From Bordetella ansorpii (GTDB taxonomy: Bacteria > Pseudomonadota > Gammaproteobacteria > Burkholderiales > Burkholderiaceae_B), in contig NZ_FKBS01000013.1 in the NCBI RefSeq assembly GCF_900078315.1, positions 1-64,000 on the forward strand: DNA of 64,000 nt, written 5' to 3'. The notes under the pieces were generated by a model, which was not told the origin of the DNA, ran no database searches, and saw nothing but the letters and a program-made list of their open reading frames with translations. A program made the translations under genes and the position numbers. Below, in pieces: positions 56,063 to 64,000 of the stretch; position 1 is the stretch's first letter, and each line of letters starts with the position of its first letter.

Positions 56063-56899
56063 TCAGCCGGCCTCGATCAATGCGGCGTAGCCTGCACGCG
56101 AATCCGGCCATTGCAGCGTCAGTCCGCTGCCGCGAAGCCGCGCATTGGACAGCCGCTTGCTGCCCACGCCGGGTGGCGGCGGACCCTCGGCGGGCGCGGG
56201 CGCGCCCAGCAGCCCGGCCAGGTAGCCATACAGTACGTGCAGCGGCAACGGCGTGTCGTCGCAACCGATGTATACGGGCGCGACCTCGGGCGCATGCAGC
56301 AGGTGCGCCACGGCGGCGGCGGCATCGTCGATGTGCATGCGGTTGGCCCAATGCGGCGGGTCGTGCGGCGCGCGGGCATCGCCCGCGCGAACGCGCTCGA
56401 TCAATTGCGCGCGCCCCGGGCCGTACAGCCCCGCCAGGCGCAACGCCGTCGCGGGCAAGCCCTGCCGGGCCAGCCACTGTTCGGCCTGCAGCAGAATCTC
56501 GCCATTGAATCCCTTGGGTTGCGTCGGCGCGCTTTCATCGATCCAGGCGCCGCCATGGCCGCCGTACACCGCCGACGACGAGATGAACACCACGCGTTCG
56601 AGCCGCGCGCGGTCCAGCGCGCCGAACACGTGGGGCAGGGGATCGGTGAAGACGCGGGCGTAGGCCTGCGGGTCGCGCTTGCCCGGCGAAGGCAGCCAGG
56701 CCACGCGGGTGATGCCTTCCGGCAATCGCGCCAACTGATCGGGCTGGCCCAGGTCGGCCTGCAGCCAGCGCAGGCCGGCGGGCGCGTCGGCGGGCGGCGC
56801 CGAACGGCGCAAGGCCCATACCTCGTCGCCGCGCGCCAGCAGCAGGCGAGCGGCGCGCATGCCCAGGTCGCCGCAGCCGACCATCAAGATGCGTTCCAT
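56063..56899 (-). CDS. NAD(P)-dependent epimerase/SDR-like protein
   Basis: A 278-residue extended short-chain dehydrogenase (YeeZ-like). It has a Rossmann loop VGCGDLGMRAARLLLARG (about residues 6-23) and the FISSSAVYGG segment, where Ser/Tyr correspond to the SDR catalytic pair; the YxxxK lysine is not obvious. ATG 56899 has GGGAGA 5-10 bases upstream. It lies 55 bp downstream of the ETF-ubiquinone oxidoreductase gene on the same strand and may share its transcript. The substrate is unknown. Confidence 0.85.
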   Translation of the reverse strand: MERILMVGCGDLGMRAARLLLARGDEVWALRRSAPPADAPAGLRWLQADLGQPDQLARLPEGITRVAWLPSPGKRDPQAYARVFTDPLPHVFGALDRARLERVVFISSSAVYGGHGGAWIDESAPTQPKGFNGEILLQAEQWLARQGLPATALRLAGLYGPGRAQLIERVRAGDARAPHDPPHWANRMHIDDAAAAVAHLLHAPEVAPVYIGCDDTPLPLHVLYGYLAGLLGAPAPAEGPPPPGVGSKRLSNARLRGSGLTLQWPDSRAGYAALIEAG

Positions 56900-56954
56900 C
56901 CGCGTCTCCCTGGAGAGTGGAGCCGCCGCGCGGCCAAGGCGCGGCGGGGCGTCC

Positions 56955-58601
56955 TCACATGCCGCTGTAGACCGGACCTTCGCCGCCCTGCGGCGCGACC
57001 CAGACGATGTTCTGGGTCGGATCCTTGATGTCGCAGGTCTTGCAGTGCACGCAGTTCTGCGCGTTGATCTGCAGCTTGTCCGCACCGTGGTCGTCCTTGA
57101 TGAACTCGTACACGCCGGCCGGGCAATAGCGCGCCTCGGGACCGCCGTACTGCGCCAGGTTCACGGACACCGGGATGCTCGGATCCTTCAACGTCAGGTG
57201 GACCGGCTCGTTTTCGTCGTGGTTGGTGTTCGAGATGAACACCGAACTGAGCTTGTCGAACGTGAGCTTGCCGTCGGGCTTGGGGTAGTCGATGCGCGCG
57301 CACTGCGAGGCCGGCTGCAGGTAGGTGTGGTCGGCCTTGGTGCGGTGGATGGTCCAGGGGAAATTGCCCTTGAGCAGCCATTGTTCGACGCCGGTCATGA
57401 GCGTGGCCACCGTGCGGCCCTTCTTGAACCACTGCTTGAAATTGCGCGCCTTGTGCAGCTCGGCGTGCAGCCAGGAAGCGTCGAAGGCGGCGGGGTAGGA
57501 CGTGAGCTCGTCCTGCTTGCGGTCGGCGCCCAGGGCCTCGAACGCAGCCTCGGCGGCCAGCTTGCCGGTCTTGATGGCGGCGTGGCTGCCCTTGATGCGC
57601 GAGGCGTTCATGAAGCCGGCTTCACAGCCGATCATGGCGCCGCCCGGGAACACCAGCTTGGGCAGCGACAGCAGGCCGCCCGCGGTGATGGCGCGTGCGC
57701 CGTAGGCGATGCGCTTGCCGCCTTCGAACGTGGTGCGGATGGCAGGGTGCGTCTTGTAGCGCTGGAATTCCTCGAACGGCGACAGCCAGGGATTGGCGTA
57801 GTCCAGGCCGACCACCATGCCGACCGCCACCAGGTTGTTGTCCAGGTGATAGAGGAACGAGCCGCCGTAGGTGTCGCTGTCCAGCGGCCAGCCGGCCGTG
57901 TGGATGACCAGGCCGGGGCGCGACTGCGCGGGATCGACTTCCCACAGCTCCTTGATGCCGATGCCGTAGGACTGCGGATCGCGGCCTTCGTCCAGCTTGT
58001 AGCGGGAGATGAGCTGGCGGCCCAACTGGCCGCGCGCGCCTTCGGCGAACAGGGTGTAGCGGGCCAGCAGTTCCATGCCGGGCTGGTAGTGGTCGGTGTG
58101 CGAGCCATCGCGCGCCACGCCCATGTCGCCGGTAGCCACGCCGCGCACGGCGCCGGCCTCGTCGTACAGCACCTCGACGGCGGCGAAGCCGGGGAACACG
58201 TCCACACCCAGGCTCTCGGCCTGTTCGCCCAGCCACTTCACCACGTCGCCCAGGCGGACGATGTAGTTGCCCTCATTGTGAAAACAGGCAGGCAGCATCC
58301 AGTTGGGCGTGCGGCGCGCGCCGGTGGGCGACAGGAACAGGAACTGGTCCTGCGTGACCGGCACGTTCAGCGGCGCGCCCTTTTCCTTCCAGTCGGGGAT
58401 CAGCTCGGTCAGCGCCAGGGGATCCATGACGGCGCCGGACAGGATATGGGCGCCCAGTTCGGCGCCTTTCTCCAGCACGCAGACGCTGACCTCGCGGTCT
58501 TTCTCGGCGGCGAGCTGTTTCAGGCGGATCGCGGCGGCCAGGCCGGCAGGCCCGCCTCCCACCACGACCACGTCATATTCCATTGATTCCCGTTCTGACA
58601 T
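56955..58601 (-). CDS. Electron transfer flavoprotein-ubiquinone oxidoreductase
   Basis: Membrane-associated FAD and iron-sulfur enzyme that passes electrons from ETF (fatty acid and amino acid oxidation) to ubiquinone. The 548-residue protein has the FAD motif VVVVGGGPAGLAAAIRL (about residues 10-26). The C-terminal 4Fe-4S motif NCVHCKTCDIKDPTQNI has three clustered cysteines, with the fourth upstream in RYCPAGVYE. ATG 58583 (MEYDVVVVGG) is a close alternative start. It is divergent from the thioesterase gene. Confidence 0.96.
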   Translation of the reverse strand: MSERESMEYDVVVVGGGPAGLAAAIRLKQLAAEKDREVSVCVLEKGAELGAHILSGAVMDPLALTELIPDWKEKGAPLNVPVTQDQFLFLSPTGARRTPNWMLPACFHNEGNYIVRLGDVVKWLGEQAESLGVDVFPGFAAVEVLYDEAGAVRGVATGDMGVARDGSHTDHYQPGMELLARYTLFAEGARGQLGRQLISRYKLDEGRDPQSYGIGIKELWEVDPAQSRPGLVIHTAGWPLDSDTYGGSFLYHLDNNLVAVGMVVGLDYANPWLSPFEEFQRYKTHPAIRTTFEGGKRIAYGARAITAGGLLSLPKLVFPGGAMIGCEAGFMNASRIKGSHAAIKTGKLAAEAAFEALGADRKQDELTSYPAAFDASWLHAELHKARNFKQWFKKGRTVATLMTGVEQWLLKGNFPWTIHRTKADHTYLQPASQCARIDYPKPDGKLTFDKLSSVFISNTNHDENEPVHLTLKDPSIPVSVNLAQYGGPEARYCPAGVYEFIKDDHGADKLQINAQNCVHCKTCDIKDPTQNIVWVAPQGGEGPVYSGM

Positions 58602-58709
58602 TGCAGCGTTCCCCTCTATGGCTTCGATATGGCAAGAAGTATCATCGGCGATTGTATTGCAGCCGGCGGGGCCCGTCGGCGCGCGCTTCCCTCTTCAGGA
58701 GTTCCCCGT

Positions 58710-59162
58710 TTGTCCGCCGACTTCCCGACGATGCGCCTGCTTGCCGAAGGCGACATCCATCATGTCGATCTGCCCTTGCGCTGGGGCGATTCCGACTCCC
58801 TCAATCATCTCAACAACACTGTCTATTTCCGCCTGATGGAAGAGGCGCGCATGCGCATCCTCTATGGCGCGGGCATGCAACTGCCCGGCCCGGGCGCGGG
58901 CGCCATCCTGGCGCATGCCTCGTGCGATTTCATGCGTCCGCTGACCTATCCGGCCGACGTGCGCGTCACGCACCGGGTGGCGCGCATCGGCCGCTCCAGC
59001 ATCGAGTTCGAACTGACGCTGGAGAAACTGGGCGACGAGGCCGGTATCTATGCGCGCGGCCGCAACGTGCTGGTGTGCATGGACTTCGTGGCGAACCGCT
59101 CGCAGCCCTGGCCCGAGGAGCTGCTGCGCAAGTTCGGCGCGCAGTTCCGGCCCGCCGGCTGA
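58710..59162 (+). CDS. 4-hydroxybenzoyl-CoA-type acyl-CoA thioesterase
   Basis: Hot-dog-fold thioesterase of about 150 residues that hydrolyses acyl-CoA esters. The motif LRWGDSDSLNHLNNTVYFR contains the catalytic aspartate (D27 or D29 in this numbering) and the start of the long central helix. I favour a TTG start at 58710 because AGGAG (58697-58701) lies 8 bases before it. ATG 58731 is also possible, and an ATG at 58629 would add an unlikely Arg/Gly lead. Neighbours are beta-oxidation-linked. Confidence 0.85.
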   Translation: MSADFPTMRLLAEGDIHHVDLPLRWGDSDSLNHLNNTVYFRLMEEARMRILYGAGMQLPGPGAGAILAHASCDFMRPLTYPADVRVTHRVARIGRSSIEFELTLEKLGDEAGIYARGRNVLVCMDFVANRSQPWPEELLRKFGAQFRPAG

Positions 59163-59274
59163 ATGGTGCGGCGCGGCACCTGCCGCTACAATCGTCTGCA
59201 AAATGAACTACGCGGCGCTTCGCACCGGCGGGCGCCTTTCGTACGGTTTCGAACTCGATAAAGGAGCTGGAGCA

Positions 59275-59973
59275 ATGGACAAGGTTTATGCAAGCGCCGC
59301 CGAGGCGCTGGCAGGCGTCGTCAAGGACGGCCAGATGATCGCCGTCGGCGGTTTCGGGCTGTGCGGTATCCCCGAGGCCCTGATTGCCGCGTTGCGCGAT
59401 TCGGGCGTGAAAGACCTGACCTGCATCAGCAACAACGCCGGCGTCGACGGTTTCGGCCTGGGCCAGTTGCTGACCACCCGCCAGATCCGCAAGATGATCG
59501 CCTCCTACGTGGGCGAGAACAAGGAATTCGAACGCCAGTACCTGGCAGGCGAACTCGAGCTCGAGTTCACGCCGCAGGGCACGCTGGCCGAGAAGCTGCG
59601 CGCCGGCGGCGCCGGCATCCCGGCGTTCTTCACCCGCACCGGCGTGGGCACCATCGTGGCCGACGGCAAGGAAATCCGCGAGTTCGACGGCGAGCAGTAC
59701 GTGATGGAACGTTCGCTGGTGCCCGACGTGTCGCTGGTCAAGGCCTACAAGGCCGACCGCAGCGGCAACCTGGTGTTCCGCAAGACCGCGCGCAACTTCA
59801 ACCCCAACGTGGCGATGGCCGGCCGTGTCACCATCGTCGAGGTCGAGGAAGTGGTCGACACCGGCGCGTTCGATCCCGACCAGATCCATCTGCCCGGCAT
59901 CTTCGTGCACCGCATCGTGGTCAACGCCAGCCCGGAAAAACGCATCGAACAACGCACCACGCGTAGCGCCTAA
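59275..59973 (+). CDS. scoA: 3-oxoacid CoA-transferase, subunit A
   Basis: Alpha subunit of succinyl-CoA:3-ketoacid CoA-transferase, which activates acetoacetate with CoA from succinyl-CoA. The 232-residue protein has the subunit A signature [16 protein letters not shown] (about residues 23-38) and the typical FTRTGVGT and [11 protein letters not shown] segments. GGAG precedes ATG 59275. Subunit B follows after 11 bp, so the pair is an operon. Confidence 0.94.
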   Translation: MDKVYASAAEALAGVVKDGQMIAVGGFGLCGIPEALIAALRDSGVKDLTCISNNAGVDGFGLGQLLTTRQIRKMIASYVGENKEFERQYLAGELELEFTPQGTLAEKLRAGGAGIPAFFTRTGVGTIVADGKEIREFDGEQYVMERSLVPDVSLVKAYKADRSGNLVFRKTARNFNPNVAMAGRVTIVEVEEVVDTGAFDPDQIHLPGIFVHRIVVNASPEKRIEQRTTRSA

Positions 59974-59984
59974 GGAGACGAAAC

Positions 59985-60638
59985 ATGGCATGGTCCCGCG
60001 ATGAAATGGCGGCGCGCGCCGCGCAAGAACTGAAAGACGGTTTCTACGTGAACCTGGGCATCGGCCTGCCCACCCTGGTGGCCAACCACGTGCCCGAGGG
60101 TATCGAGGTCTGGCTGCAGTCCGAGAACGGCCTCTTGGGCATCGGCCCGTTTCCCACCGACGAGCAGGTCGACGCCGACCTGATCAACGCCGGCAAGCAG
60201 ACGGTCACCACGCTGCCCGGCTCGTCGATCTTCTCGTCGGCCGATTCGTTCGGCATGATCCGGGGCGGCAAGATCAACCTGGCCATCCTGGGCGCCATGC
60301 AGGTGTCCGAGAAGGGCGACCTGGCCAACTGGATGATCCCGGGCAAGATGGTCAAGGGCATGGGCGGCGCGATGGACCTGGTGGCCGGCGTCAAGCGCGT
60401 CGTCGTGCTGATGGAACACGTGGCCAAGAAGAAGGACGGCACGGAAGACATCAAGCTGCTGCCCGAGTGCAATCTGCCGCTGACCGGCGTGGGCGTGGTC
60501 GATCTCATCATCACCGATCTCGGCGTGATGGAAGTCACCGAAGACGGCCTGAAGCTGCTGGAAACGGCGCCGGGCGTCACGGTCGACGAGATCAAGTCCA
60601 AGACGCTGGCCAAGCTGGATGTGTCGCTGGTGGCGTAA
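59985..60638 (+). CDS. scoB: 3-oxoacid CoA-transferase, subunit B
   Basis: Beta subunit carrying the catalytic glutamate, E47 in [10 protein letters not shown], that forms the enzyme-CoA thioester. The 217-residue protein also has [16 protein letters not shown] and GGAMDLVAG, diagnostic of the subunit. AAGGAGACGAAAC gives a strong ribosome-binding site. With scoA, it lets the cell use acetoacetate or make it from leucine-type substrates. A hairpin lies 36 bp downstream. Confidence 0.95.
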   Translation: MAWSRDEMAARAAQELKDGFYVNLGIGLPTLVANHVPEGIEVWLQSENGLLGIGPFPTDEQVDADLINAGKQTVTTLPGSSIFSSADSFGMIRGGKINLAILGAMQVSEKGDLANWMIPGKMVKGMGGAMDLVAGVKRVVVLMEHVAKKKDGTEDIKLLPECNLPLTGVGVVDLIITDLGVMEVTEDGLKLLETAPGVTVDEIKSKTLAKLDVSLVA

Positions 60639-60674
60639 CCGGTTCGCCTGCGGCCTGCCGCAACGCAAGAAAAA

Positions 60675-60703
60675 ACGCCCTGTCCCGGTTTCGAGCAGGG
60701 CGT
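60675..60703. terminator. Bidirectional terminator between scoB and the acetyltransferase gene
   Basis: Arms ACGCCCTG (60675-60682) and CAGGGCGT (60696-60703). An A-run at 60670-60675 makes a strong T-run on the minus strand; the plus side has CTTGCTG. Confidence 0.75.
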
Positions 60704-60819
60704 CTTGCTGTCAAGCGTAGGCCGTTTTCCGCTTGCGGCCAGTCGACGCTTCAGGGCCGTCGATAATTATTGAAATGACGGGCACGCATGTATTGCGCCC
60801 GCAACGGGTCTCGAATATC

Positions 60820-61284
60820 TCAGGCGGTATTGGCGTTGTGCCGACGCATGCCGATATGCGCGATGCCGTCTTCCATATAGATTTCGGTTGCCGGCGTAAA
60901 CCCATGTCCCGCATAAAACCCTTGCAGCCGATGTTGCGCACCCAGGTAGACGGGATGTGCCGGCCATAAGCGGCTGATCTCGTGCAGCGCCTGGCGCATC
61001 AGTTCGTGTCCCAGCCCGTTGCCGCGTGCGTCCTGTGCGGTGACCACGCGTCCGATCACGGCATCACCGGCATGGCTGCCGGGATCCAGCAACCGCGCGC
61101 CGGCAACCAGCCGCCCGTCCTTCCAGCCCATCAGGTGCCAGGTGTCGCCGGCCAGGTCCTGCCCGTCCAGGTCGAGGAAGATGCATTGCTGCTCTACCAC
61201 GAACACTTCGCTGCGCAGGCGCAACAGCGCATACAGCTCGGCGGTGGTCAGGTCGGTATGGTGTTTGCAGATCCAGGTAGGCAC
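60820..61284 (-). CDS. ElaA-type GNAT acetyltransferase
   Basis: A 154-residue N-acetyltransferase of the ElaA family. The opening LTTAELYALLRLRSEVFVVEQ and the acetyl-CoA loop VVTAQDARGNGLGHELM (Q/R-x-x-G-x-G/A type) are clear. GAQHRLQGFYAGHGF completes the fold. Its substrate is not known in this family. It is monocistronic, ending at the bidirectional terminator. Confidence 0.9.
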   Translation of the reverse strand: MPTWICKHHTDLTTAELYALLRLRSEVFVVEQQCIFLDLDGQDLAGDTWHLMGWKDGRLVAGARLLDPGSHAGDAVIGRVVTAQDARGNGLGHELMRQALHEISRLWPAHPVYLGAQHRLQGFYAGHGFTPATEIYMEDGIAHIGMRRHNANTA

Positions 61285-61752
61285 GGAACAAGAAAATGTC
61301 GAAGGTGGGCGATGCGAGCGGGGTCAGTTCCCGCTGCGGTGGCAGGTCGACATGCTACCGGGATACTGGTGGTCGGAGACGACCATCAGGCTGGCTGACA
61401 GCGGCGCCAGGCCAAACTGGGCTGCCGTGTCGCGCGAGGCCTGCGTTACGGGGGCGACGGGGTGGGAGGCTCGGGATAGGAATCTCTCGATGCGCCAGCC
61501 TGCATGCAGATTGCCGGAGGCGGGAATGCCAGCGACGCGTAGCAAGCAAGTCACTGTTTTTATTACGAAAATGCACTGTTTTCAGCCGAGGTCGAGCGTT
61601 GCAGGGGTGAGGTCGATATTTCATGACAGATCCAAGACAAGTTCTTGGGGAATACCCTTGGTCTGAAAATTTATTTTCTTTACTACAATGTGTATGTAAA
61701 CAGATTTACATGAACCTTCGCTAGCTTCTTCCGCGCTCCGCCCGACTCCCTC
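61285..61752. other. Intergenic stretch with no confident gene
   Basis: A 468-bp stretch between the acetyltransferase and the rpiR-type gene. A 76-codon open frame on the minus strand (61324-61554) reads as an unrecognised sequence without ribosome-binding site; I do not call it. From about 61545 to 61710 base composition becomes AT-richer. That part holds two copies of CACTGTTTT (61551 and 61573 area) and the rpiR promoter/operator. Confidence 0.6.
61684..61711 (+). promoter_or_regulatory. rpiR-type promoter -10 and operator
   Basis: TACAAT (61684-61689) is a good -10, with only weak -35 candidates (TTGGTC at 61658). Directly downstream, ATGTAAA (61694-61700), CAGA, TTTACAT (61705-61711) is a perfect inverted repeat over the predicted start site, as expected for repression. 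Confidence 0.6.
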
Positions 61753-62640
61753 GTGTCTCCCCCCAAGAGCAAGGCCGCTCCCTCCATCGCCGACCGCATC
61801 GCCCGCGCGCAACCGGAATTCAGTCCGGTCCAGCACGCCATGGCCGAGTACGTCCTGGCGCATCAGTTCCGGGCGGCCACCATGACCATCGACGAGTTCG
61901 CGGCCGCCGCGGGCGTGTCGGTGGCCAGCGCCAACCGCTTCGCCCGCGCGCTGGGCCTGCCGGGTTATCCGCAGTTCCGCGCCGAGCTGGCGCGCGGCTT
62001 CGAGGCGGCGCTGGAGCCCCTGGAGAAGATGCGTACCGAGCTGGGCCGTTCGGCCAGCGCCGCGCAGATCTTCGCCGCCTCGCTGCAGGAAGACATCGCC
62101 AACGCGCAGCGCACGCTGCAGTCGCTGGACGCCGATGCCTGTGAGCGCGCGGTGGACGCCATCCTGGCGGCCCAGCGCGTGTTCGTGATCGGCTTCGGCG
62201 CCAGCGGTTTCCTGGCCGGCATGCTGCATCGCGCGCTGTGCATGCACCTGAACATGGTCGAGTCGCTGGCAAGCGCCGGCGGGGTGTCGCACGCGGCGCG
62301 CCGCATGTCGCGCATGACGCGCGACGACCTGGTCATCGCCATCGCCTTCCCGCGCTATCTGTCCGATACCGTGACGCTGGCCAATGCCGCCAAGCAGGGC
62401 GGCGTGCCGGTGCTGGTGCTGACCGACAAGCCCACCTCCCCGCTGGCGCCTGCCGCGTCCGTCGCGTTGTACGCGCACAGCAGCCGCCAGCTCAGTCCCA
62501 ATTCCGAAAGCGCCGCGCTCGGTCTCATCGAGGCGCTGGGAGCGGCGGTGGCCTATCGCGCCAAGAATTCCGTTGCCGCGGCAGCCGGCGTGACCGAGTC
62601 CGTCATGCCGTGGCTCATCCATGGTGTAGGAAAACGATGA
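61753..62640 (+). CDS. RpiR/MurR-family transcriptional regulator
   Basis: A 295-residue regulator with an N-terminal HTH_6 domain (about residues 14-88; TIDEFAAAAGVSVASANRFA). A C-terminal SIS domain (about 130-255; VFVIGFGASGFLAGM) normally binds a phosphosugar. The start is GTG 61753. The stop overlaps the isoaspartyl peptidase start by 4 bp, so it probably controls that gene and the following transporter. A matching inverted repeat lies over its promoter. Confidence 0.92.
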   Translation: MSPPKSKAAPSIADRIARAQPEFSPVQHAMAEYVLAHQFRAATMTIDEFAAAAGVSVASANRFARALGLPGYPQFRAELARGFEAALEPLEKMRTELGRSASAAQIFAASLQEDIANAQRTLQSLDADACERAVDAILAAQRVFVIGFGASGFLAGMLHRALCMHLNMVESLASAGGVSHAARRMSRMTRDDLVIAIAFPRYLSDTVTLANAAKQGGVPVLVLTDKPTSPLAPAASVALYAHSSRQLSPNSESAALGLIEALGAAVAYRAKNSVAAAAGVTESVMPWLIHGVGKR

Positions 62641-63623
62641 TTCAACCTGTGATCGCCATTCATGGCGGCGCCGGCGCGATGTCGCGCGCGGCGATGACTC
62701 CTGAAAAAGAACAGGAATACCTGTCCGCGCTGGACGGCATCCTGGCCGCTGGCCAGGCCGTGCTGGCCGCCGGCGGCAGCGCTCTGGACGCCGTCACCGA
62801 GGCCGTGCGCCTGCTGGAAGACTGCCCGCTGTTCAATGCCGGCCACGGCGCCGTGTTCACCAGCGCCGCCACGCACGAGCTGGACGCCTCCATCATGGAC
62901 GGCGCCACGCTGCGTTCGGGCGCCATCGCGGGCGTCGATTGCGTGCGCAATCCGGTGTTGGCCGCGCGCAAGGTCATGGAAGAAAGCAAGCACGTGTTCT
63001 TCGTGGGCGAGGGCGCCGAAGCCTTCGCGCGCGAACACGGCCTGGATATCGTCGACCCTTCGTACTTCTCCACCGAGGCCCGCCGCGAGCAACTGCTGCG
63101 CGTGCAGCGCGAGACGCCCGAGGCGGCCGTGCTGGACCACGACGGCCAGGCCCTGGTGGCGAACAGCCAGCCCGCCGCCGCGCCCGCCGAGCCGCTGGAT
63201 GCCGACAAGAAGCTGGGCACGGTGGGCGCCGTGGCGGTGGACGCGCAGGGCAACCTGGCCGCGGCCACGTCCACCGGCGGCATCACCAACAAGCAGGTGG
63301 GCCGCGTGGGCGACGCGCCGCTGATCGGCGCCGGCTGCTATGCCAGCAACCGCACCTGCGCGGTCTCCACCACGGGCACCGGCGAGATGTTCATCCGCAT
63401 GGTCGCCGCGTACGACGTGGCGGCGCAGATGGAATACGCCGGCACGCCGCTTGCGGAAGCCGCGCGCCGCGTCGTCGAGGACAAGCTGCCGACCATCGGC
63501 GGCAAGGGCGGCCTGATCGCCGTCGACGCGCAGGGCAACGTGACCCTGCCGTTCAATACCGAAGGCATGTACCGTGGTTACGCCCGCGTGGGCGAGCCTC
63601 CCGTGGCGTCCATCTACCGATGA
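62637..63623 (+). CDS. iaaA: Isoaspartyl peptidase/L-asparaginase (Ntn hydrolase)
   Basis: Removes isoaspartyl residues from peptides and hydrolyses asparagine. The 328-residue precursor has the family opening IAIHGGAGAM. The autocleavage site has Thr195 (KLGTVGAVAVD) becoming the N-terminal nucleophile of the beta chain, and GTGTGEMFIR-type residues support substrate binding. In E. coli iaaA heads the gsiABCD glutathione importer operon, and the same order appears here. It is translationally coupled to the RpiR gene. Confidence 0.95.
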   Translation: MIQPVIAIHGGAGAMSRAAMTPEKEQEYLSALDGILAAGQAVLAAGGSALDAVTEAVRLLEDCPLFNAGHGAVFTSAATHELDASIMDGATLRSGAIAGVDCVRNPVLAARKVMEESKHVFFVGEGAEAFAREHGLDIVDPSYFSTEARREQLLRVQRETPEAAVLDHDGQALVANSQPAAAPAEPLDADKKLGTVGAVAVDAQGNLAAATSTGGITNKQVGRVGDAPLIGAGCYASNRTCAVSTTGTGEMFIRMVAAYDVAAQMEYAGTPLAEAARRVVEDKLPTIGGKGGLIAVDAQGNVTLPFNTEGMYRGYARVGEPPVASIYR

Positions 63624-63665
63624 CCGCCGCCGATTTACGTAGTCTGCAAGATAGGAACAATCAAG

Positions 63666-64000
63666 ATGGTTGAGCGCGCATCCTCCCTGGCGCTGCCCGA
63701 GAACCGCGTGGTTCAGGTGGACGACCTGAGCGTGAATTTCGTGTCGTCCGAGCGGACGGTGCAGGCCGTGCGCAACCTGTCGTTCCACGTCGACCGGGGC
63801 GAGACCCTGGCCATCGTGGGCGAGTCGGGTTCGGGCAAGTCGGTGACCTCGCTGTCGCTGATGCGCCTGGTCGAGCACGGCGGTGGCCGTCTGGCCAGTG
63901 GCCGCATGGCCCTGCGCCGCCGCAACGGCGCGGTCATCGATCTGGCCGGCGCCAGCCAGCGCGCCATGCGCGGCGTGCGCGGCGCCGACATGGCGATGAT
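63666..64000 (+). CDS. gsiA: ABC transporter ATP-binding protein, GsiA-like (partial at window end)
   Basis: The first 111 codons of a peptide/glutathione-type ABC ATPase. Visible parts are the start QVDDLSVNFVSSERTVQAV, the Walker A motif GESGSGKS (residues 52-59) and the following LSLMRLVEHGGG helix typical of double-ATPase GsiA/DppD proteins. It lies 42 bp after iaaA, as in iaaA-gsiABCD. The gene continues beyond the window, so length and second domain cannot be checked. Confidence 0.85.
   Translation, partial: MVERASSLALPENRVVQVDDLSVNFVSSERTVQAVRNLSFHVDRGETLAIVGESGSGKSVTSLSLMRLVEHGGGRLASGRMALRRRNGAVIDLAGASQRAMRGVRGADMAM

Noticed and set aside
61324-61554. A 76-codon minus-strand frame in the gap before the rpiR-type gene.
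   Set aside because: No ribosome-binding site, no recognisable family and uncertain start; several overlapping frames are equally open.

Overview
The window is about 64 kb of very GC-rich chromosomal DNA, densely coding on both strands. Gene content and order point to a betaproteobacterium of the Bordetella/Achromobacter group (Alcaligenaceae): yceD-rpmF-plsX-fabHDG-acpP-fabF runs into a sigma-E operon (rpoE-rseA-rseB-mucD), followed by lepA-lepB-rnc-era-recO. The species assignment is an inference. I saw no rRNA, tRNA, CRISPR array, insertion sequence or prophage.

Layout. 1-3951: methionine-sulfoxide repair pair msrP-msrQ, then a leftward set (Maf, RsmI-like methylase, AmiD-like amidase). 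4127-10666: ribosomal protein L32 and type II fatty acid synthesis. 10668-14910: a small membrane protein and the sigma-E envelope-stress operon. 15288-20294: lepA, lepB, rnc, era, recO. 20404-25125: a Bax-inhibitor-type membrane protein with a good sigma-E-like promoter, DUF2486, holC and pepA leftward, lptF rightward. 25184-30132: LysR regulator, orphan branched-chain-type binding protein, mmsA, cysB. 30344-31555: Fur-box-controlled DUF2325 protein and an NlpC/P60 lipoprotein. 31845-41100: prpE, GlcG-like protein, UMF1 transporter, a peptidase remnant, a serine hydrolase, acs, an EamA exporter and threonine aldolase.

41233-56001 is the accessory highlight. A three-gene operon encodes (1) a periplasmic STN plus TonB-C-like protein, (2) an ECF sigma factor and (3) a FecR-type anti-sigma. 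It is followed by a 12.3-kb gene for a 4089-residue filamentous-haemagglutinin-like exoprotein. The three regulators match the architecture of the PUMA3 (VreA-VreI-VreR) cell-surface signalling system of Pseudomonas aeruginosa, whose receptor component lacks a beta-barrel. Here the system sits directly upstream of a giant TpsA, and no TpsB transporter is present in the window.

56063-64000: NAD-dependent epimerase-like protein, ETF-ubiquinone oxidoreductase, acyl-CoA thioesterase, a 3-oxoacid CoA-transferase pair, ElaA-type acetyltransferase, and a RpiR regulator-isoaspartyl peptidase-GsiA-type ATPase cluster cut by the window end.

The metabolic genes (prpE, acs, mmsA, CoA-transferase, ETF-QO) fit an organism living on organic and amino acids. 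The longest open frames antisense to real genes, including one of about 10.7 kb opposite the haemagglutinin gene, are GC-bias shadows and are not annotated.
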